Shown here one piece after another: positions 7,485 through 8,832 of a DNA stretch of 8,832 nt. The notes under the pieces are model-generated. The model saw nothing but the letters and a program-made list of their open reading frames with translations. It had not been told where the DNA came from and searched no databases. Where the stretch lies: assembly GCA_963205285.1 (NCBI GenBank), contig CAUJJQ010000268.1, positions 1 to 8,832 of the forward strand. The letters run 5' to 3'. A program made the position numbers and the translations under genes. The DNA comes from Pseudomonadota bacterium. GTDB taxonomy: Bacteria > Pseudomonadota > Alphaproteobacteria > Sphingomonadales > Sphingomonadaceae. Positions within the stretch are counted from its first letter, which is position 1. Every line of letters starts with the position of its first letter.

Positions 7485-8051
7485 TCAAGCGGTGCCGAGC
7501 GGTTCGCCAACTGCGGCGACCGCATCGTCCTGCTGCGCCTGCATCGCTGCCTGCTGCTGGAGGAATAGGCTATGGAAATCAATGGGTTCGAGCAAGAGCG
7601 GCATGAAACCACCATCGCGCACCGCATCGGCAATCACCCGGCGGGCAAAGGGGAAGATGAGGCGGGGGGCTTCGGCCAGCATGAATGCCTGCACCTGATC
7701 GGCGGGGACATTGCGCACCCCAAAAAGGCCGGCATAGGTGAGGTCGATGACAAAGCTGTCCCCCTCATCATGTTTGGCGACGATGTCGATTTTGATCGCG
7801 CTTTCATAAACATTTTCGGCAATGACATTGGTGCCAATGTTGAATTGCACGTCAATCTGCGGCTGCGACGTCCACTGGTAACAGGCGGGTGCATTGGGAT
7901 TTTCGAACGAAAAATCCTTCACATATTGTGAAATCAAACCAATCGCCGGGCCGGTGTCCGCGCCATTGCCCGCGCCGCTAATCGCCGCCGGATCGATGCC
8001 GGGGATGGTGACATTGTCATTATTGTCGTCGTTTTGATTTTCATCGGCCAT
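7485..8051 (-). CDS. secB: Protein-export chaperone SecB
   Basis: 188-aa cytosolic chaperone that, as a tetramer, keeps preproteins unfolded and hands them to SecA. Recognisable SecB blocks are ISQYVKDFSFENPNAP (40-55), the beta-sheet core QIDVQFNIGTNVIAENVYES (65-84), LTYAGLFGV (104-112), APRLIFPFARRVIADAVRDG (128-147) and GFMPLLLEPIDFHSLFLQQQ (148-167). It is longer than E. coli SecB (155 aa) because of an Asn/Asp-rich N-terminal tail of about 35 residues and a Gln/Ala-rich C-terminus; such tails are common in alphaproteobacterial SecB. The ATG at 8051 has AGGAAG upstream at rather wide spacing (11 nt). The gene is the first of the secB-murJ-trpS block, so its promoter should lie within 8052-8215; I cannot pick one confidently. 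Confidence 0.97.
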   Translation of the reverse strand: MADENQNDDNNDNVTIPGIDPAAISGAGNGADTGPAIGLISQYVKDFSFENPNAPACYQWTSQPQIDVQFNIGTNVIAENVYESAIKIDIVAKHDEGDSFVIDLTYAGLFGVRNVPADQVQAFMLAEAPRLIFPFARRVIADAVRDGGFMPLLLEPIDFHSLFLQQQAAMQAQQDDAVAAVGEPLGTA

Positions 8052-8217
8052 GGCGGCGGTAACTTCCTGTTGTTGGATAAGCTATTGTCGGACGGTTGGT
8101 GACGGCGCGCAAATGCGCACCTTTCCATTGCGCGCGCCCCTAGCAGTCAGCGCCGCGCCGCGCAATGGGGCGGCACAAAACCGCAGAAAAATGGCGCGCG
8201 GCGCTTCTCCCCTCTTG
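8052..8217. other. secB upstream region with an inverted repeat
   Basis: This is the only unique-looking sequence between secB and the repeat block, so it should contain the promoter of the secB-murJ-trpS transcript. It contains CCATTGCGCG (8125-8134) and its exact reverse complement CGCGCAATGG (8159-8168), 24 bp apart, plus a small GCGCA-AA-TGCGC hairpin at 8107-8118. No clear -35/-10 pair reading toward secB is visible. No gene is supported. Confidence 0.45.
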
Positions 8218-8242
8218 GTCATTCCGGCGAAGGCCGGGATCT
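8218..8242 (+). repeat. GTCAT-headed palindromic repeat 1
   Basis: GTCAT is followed by a stem ATTCCGGC / GCCGGGAT (one T-G pair) around the loop GAAG, ending in CT. It has the form of the GTCATTCCGGCGAAGGCCGG repeats that I recognise as very common between genes in sphingomonads. It lies just upstream of the long inverted repeat. Confidence 0.75.
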
Positions 8243-8255
8243 ATCACCCATTGTC

Positions 8256-8329
8256 GCGCATGATCACAATTTCACGCAGAGGCGCGGAGGCGCAGAGAGT
8301 CTGTCCTCCCTCCCGTTTACGGGAGGGGG
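8256..8329 (+). repeat. Left arm of a 74-bp inverted repeat
   Basis: Positions 8256-8329 match the reverse complement of 8634-8707 at 67 of 74 positions without gaps, including 39 consecutive matches (8268-8306). The arm contains three tandem octamers, GCAGAGGC, GCGGAGGC and GCAGAGAG (8276-8299), and a short palindrome CTCCCGT-TT-ACGGGAG (8310-8325). No transposase or other coding capacity lies between the arms. Confidence 0.9.
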
Positions 8330-8341
8330 TTAGGGGGTGGG
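8321..8341 (+). other. Four-tract G-quadruplex motif
   Basis: Four runs of three to five G (8321-8323, 8325-8329, 8333-8337, 8339-8341) are separated by loops of 1, 3 and 1 nt. This meets the usual sequence rule for an intramolecular G-quadruplex with short, favourable loops. It spans the inner end of the left inverted-repeat arm; the right arm lacks the last two tracts. Folding is not demonstrated. Confidence 0.6.
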
Positions 8342-8354
8342 CTTTATGCATATT

Positions 8355-8390
8355 GGATTGCCGCGTCGCTGCGCGGCTCCTCGCAATGAC
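8355..8390 (-). repeat. GTCAT-headed palindromic repeat 2
   Basis: On the minus strand this element begins GTCATTGCGAGGAGCCGCG and ends GGCAATCC. GCCGCG and CGCGGC (8360-8365 and 8372-8377) form a 6-bp stem, and the outer ATT/AAT bases can extend the pairing with interruptions. It resembles the widespread GTCATTGCGAG...GCAATCC intergenic repeats of bacteria. It lies inside the segment enclosed by the 74-bp inverted repeat. Confidence 0.7.
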
Positions 8391-8521
8391 GGGCCCCATG
8401 CACGGCATCTTGGCGACTTGGCGCGAACTAAATCAGCCCGTCTGGCCACTCCGGTCTGCCGGGATTTCCGAGCCGCATGATGTGGCATCCTGCTCGAAAT
8501 CCCTATAGGCTCAACACGAAC

Positions 8522-8544
8522 GGGTTAAGGACAATGTCCAACCC
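8522..8544 (+). repeat. Bulged hairpin before palindromic repeat 3
   Basis: GGGTT (8522-8526) pairs with AACCC (8540-8544), and GGAC (8529-8532) pairs with GTCC (8536-8539), leaving a two-A bulge and the loop AAT. It directly abuts the next GTCAT element. Function unknown. Confidence 0.45.
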
Positions 8545-8546
8545 TC

Positions 8547-8571
8547 GTCATCCCCGCGAAAGCGGGGATCC
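8547..8571 (+). repeat. GTCAT-headed palindromic repeat 3
   Basis: GTC is followed by a perfect 8-bp stem ATCCCCGC / GCGGGGAT (8550-8557 and 8562-8569) closed by a GAAA tetraloop. This has the form of the GTCATCCCCGCGAA...GCGGGGATCC repeat commonly seen between genes in sphingomonads and other proteobacteria. A partial copy in the opposite orientation lies at 8787-8807. Confidence 0.8.
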
Positions 8572-8579
8572 ATTGCGCT

Positions 8580-8603
8580 CGTGTCTCGACTGCGCTCGAC
8601 ACG
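8580..8603 (+). repeat. CGTGTC...GACACG hairpin
   Basis: CGTGTC (8580-8585) and GACACG (8598-8603) form a 6-bp stem around a 12-nt loop that itself contains TCGAC and CTCGA. The following ACACGAACGGG (8599-8609) also occurs at 8514-8524, where it lacks the stem, so the upstream copy looks like a remnant of the same repeat. Confidence 0.55.
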
Positions 8604-8633
8604 AACGGGGAATGGCCATGGTGCAACGCCATC

Positions 8634-8707
8634 CCCGCTCCCGTTTACGGGAGGGGGGACAGACTCTCTGCGCCTCCGCGCCTCTGCGTGAAATTTTGGT
8701 CATACGC
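8634..8707 (-). repeat. Right arm of a 74-bp inverted repeat
   Basis: Reverse-complement partner of 8256-8329, with mismatches at seven positions (opposite 8259, 8264, 8267, 8307, 8317, 8318 and 8326). Two of the mismatches are the central TT of the CTCCCGTTTACGGGAG palindrome (8638-8653), which reads identically on the plus strand in both arms although the flanks are inverted. The arm overlaps the next GTCAT hairpin at 8699-8714. Confidence 0.9.
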
Positions 8708-8714
8708 CCGTATG
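8699..8714 (+). repeat. GTCAT-headed palindromic repeat 4
   Basis: CATACG-CC-CGTATG (8701-8714) is a perfect 6-bp stem with a 2-nt loop and is headed by GTCAT (8699-8703). It overlaps the outer end of the right inverted-repeat arm. I do not recognise this stem sequence as a known repeat family. Confidence 0.5.
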
Positions 8715-8758
8715 GAAGTGGATCGGTATCGGGTCGTCCAGTCCCCCAGACTGAACTT

Positions 8759-8777
8759 GGACTGCCTATGGCAGTCC
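8759..8777 (+). repeat. GGACTGCC hairpin with a competing upstream pairing
   Basis: GGACTGCC (8759-8766) and GGCAGTCC (8770-8777) form a perfect 8-bp stem around TAT. The motif CAGTCC also occurs upstream at 8739-8744, so the GGACTG segment could pair with either copy. It has no T-tract, so I do not call it a terminator. Confidence 0.6.
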
Positions 8778-8786
8778 GCCCTTATA

Positions 8787-8807
8787 CCCCTTCGCGGGGA
8801 TGACGAG
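8787..8807 (-). repeat. GTCAT-headed palindromic repeat 5, truncated
   Basis: On the minus strand the element reads CTCGTCATCCCCGCGAA, identical over 17 bp to 8544-8560, but then continues GGGG instead of completing the GCGGGGATCC arm. Only a shorter CCCC-TTCGC-GGGG hairpin remains. It appears to be a decayed or partly deleted copy of repeat 3 in opposite orientation. Confidence 0.65.
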
Positions 8808-8832
8808 ATTTGGAGCGATCACCCCCGCCTCT

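Noticed and set aside
8050..8508. 152-codon plus-strand frame upstream of secB
   Set aside because: It runs through the palindromic repeats, has no plausible ribosome binding site, and its product has no recognisable domain.
8759..8777. Rho-independent terminator
   Set aside because: The stem is perfect, but no T-tract follows on either strand and no gene ends nearby.
8477..8803. 108-codon plus-strand frame at the right end
   Set aside because: Made almost wholly of repeat sequence (hairpins and the right inverted-repeat arm), so the open frame is incidental.
8218..8807. CRISPR array
   Set aside because: The repeated units are palindromes of differing sequence, orientation and spacing; there are no regular direct repeats, unique spacers or cas genes.

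Overview
The window reads as a piece of core chromosome from an alphaproteobacterium, most likely a member of the Sphingomonadales (Sphingopyxis- or Sphingorhabdus-like). Three things point there: the gene set and order (ubiB-ubiE / mutM-rpsT-dnaA), the style of the proteins (short-linker DnaA, SecB with an acidic N-terminal tail, DUF4136 lipoprotein), and GTCAT-headed palindromic intergenic repeats. I infer the taxon from sequence character alone; no marker settles the genus.

Layout. Positions 1-910 are read leftward: the start of ubiB (cut by the window edge) follows ubiE, and both serve ubiquinone biosynthesis. Divergent from them, mutM (DNA glycosylase), rpsT (ribosomal protein S20, with its own promoter and a strong terminator) and dnaA (replication initiator) are read rightward up to 3989. 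About 400 bp upstream of dnaA carries no gene but holds an A/T-rich tract, three GANTC sites and an 11-bp tandem repeat abutting the dnaA ribosome binding site. dnaA ends tail to tail with a leftward block, transcribed in the order secB (8051-7485), murJ (7434-5845), trpS (5838-4834) and a DUF4136 lipoprotein (4702-4010). secB, murJ and trpS are tightly packed (50 bp and 6 bp gaps) and look co-transcribed.

The last ~780 bp (8052-8832), upstream of secB, contains no credible gene. It is a mosaic of palindromic repeats: at least five hairpin elements that each start with GTCAT, in both orientations, and a 74-bp inverted repeat (67 of 74 positions match) enclosing 304 bp. The left inner edge of that inverted repeat carries a four-tract G-quadruplex motif. 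This is the only part of the window that departs from ordinary housekeeping sequence.

Together the genes cover respiratory quinone synthesis, oxidative DNA repair, translation, replication initiation, protein export and peptidoglycan precursor flipping. I see no defence system, CRISPR array, prophage, transposase or secondary-metabolite cluster. The novel content, if any, lies in the composite repeat block at the right end.
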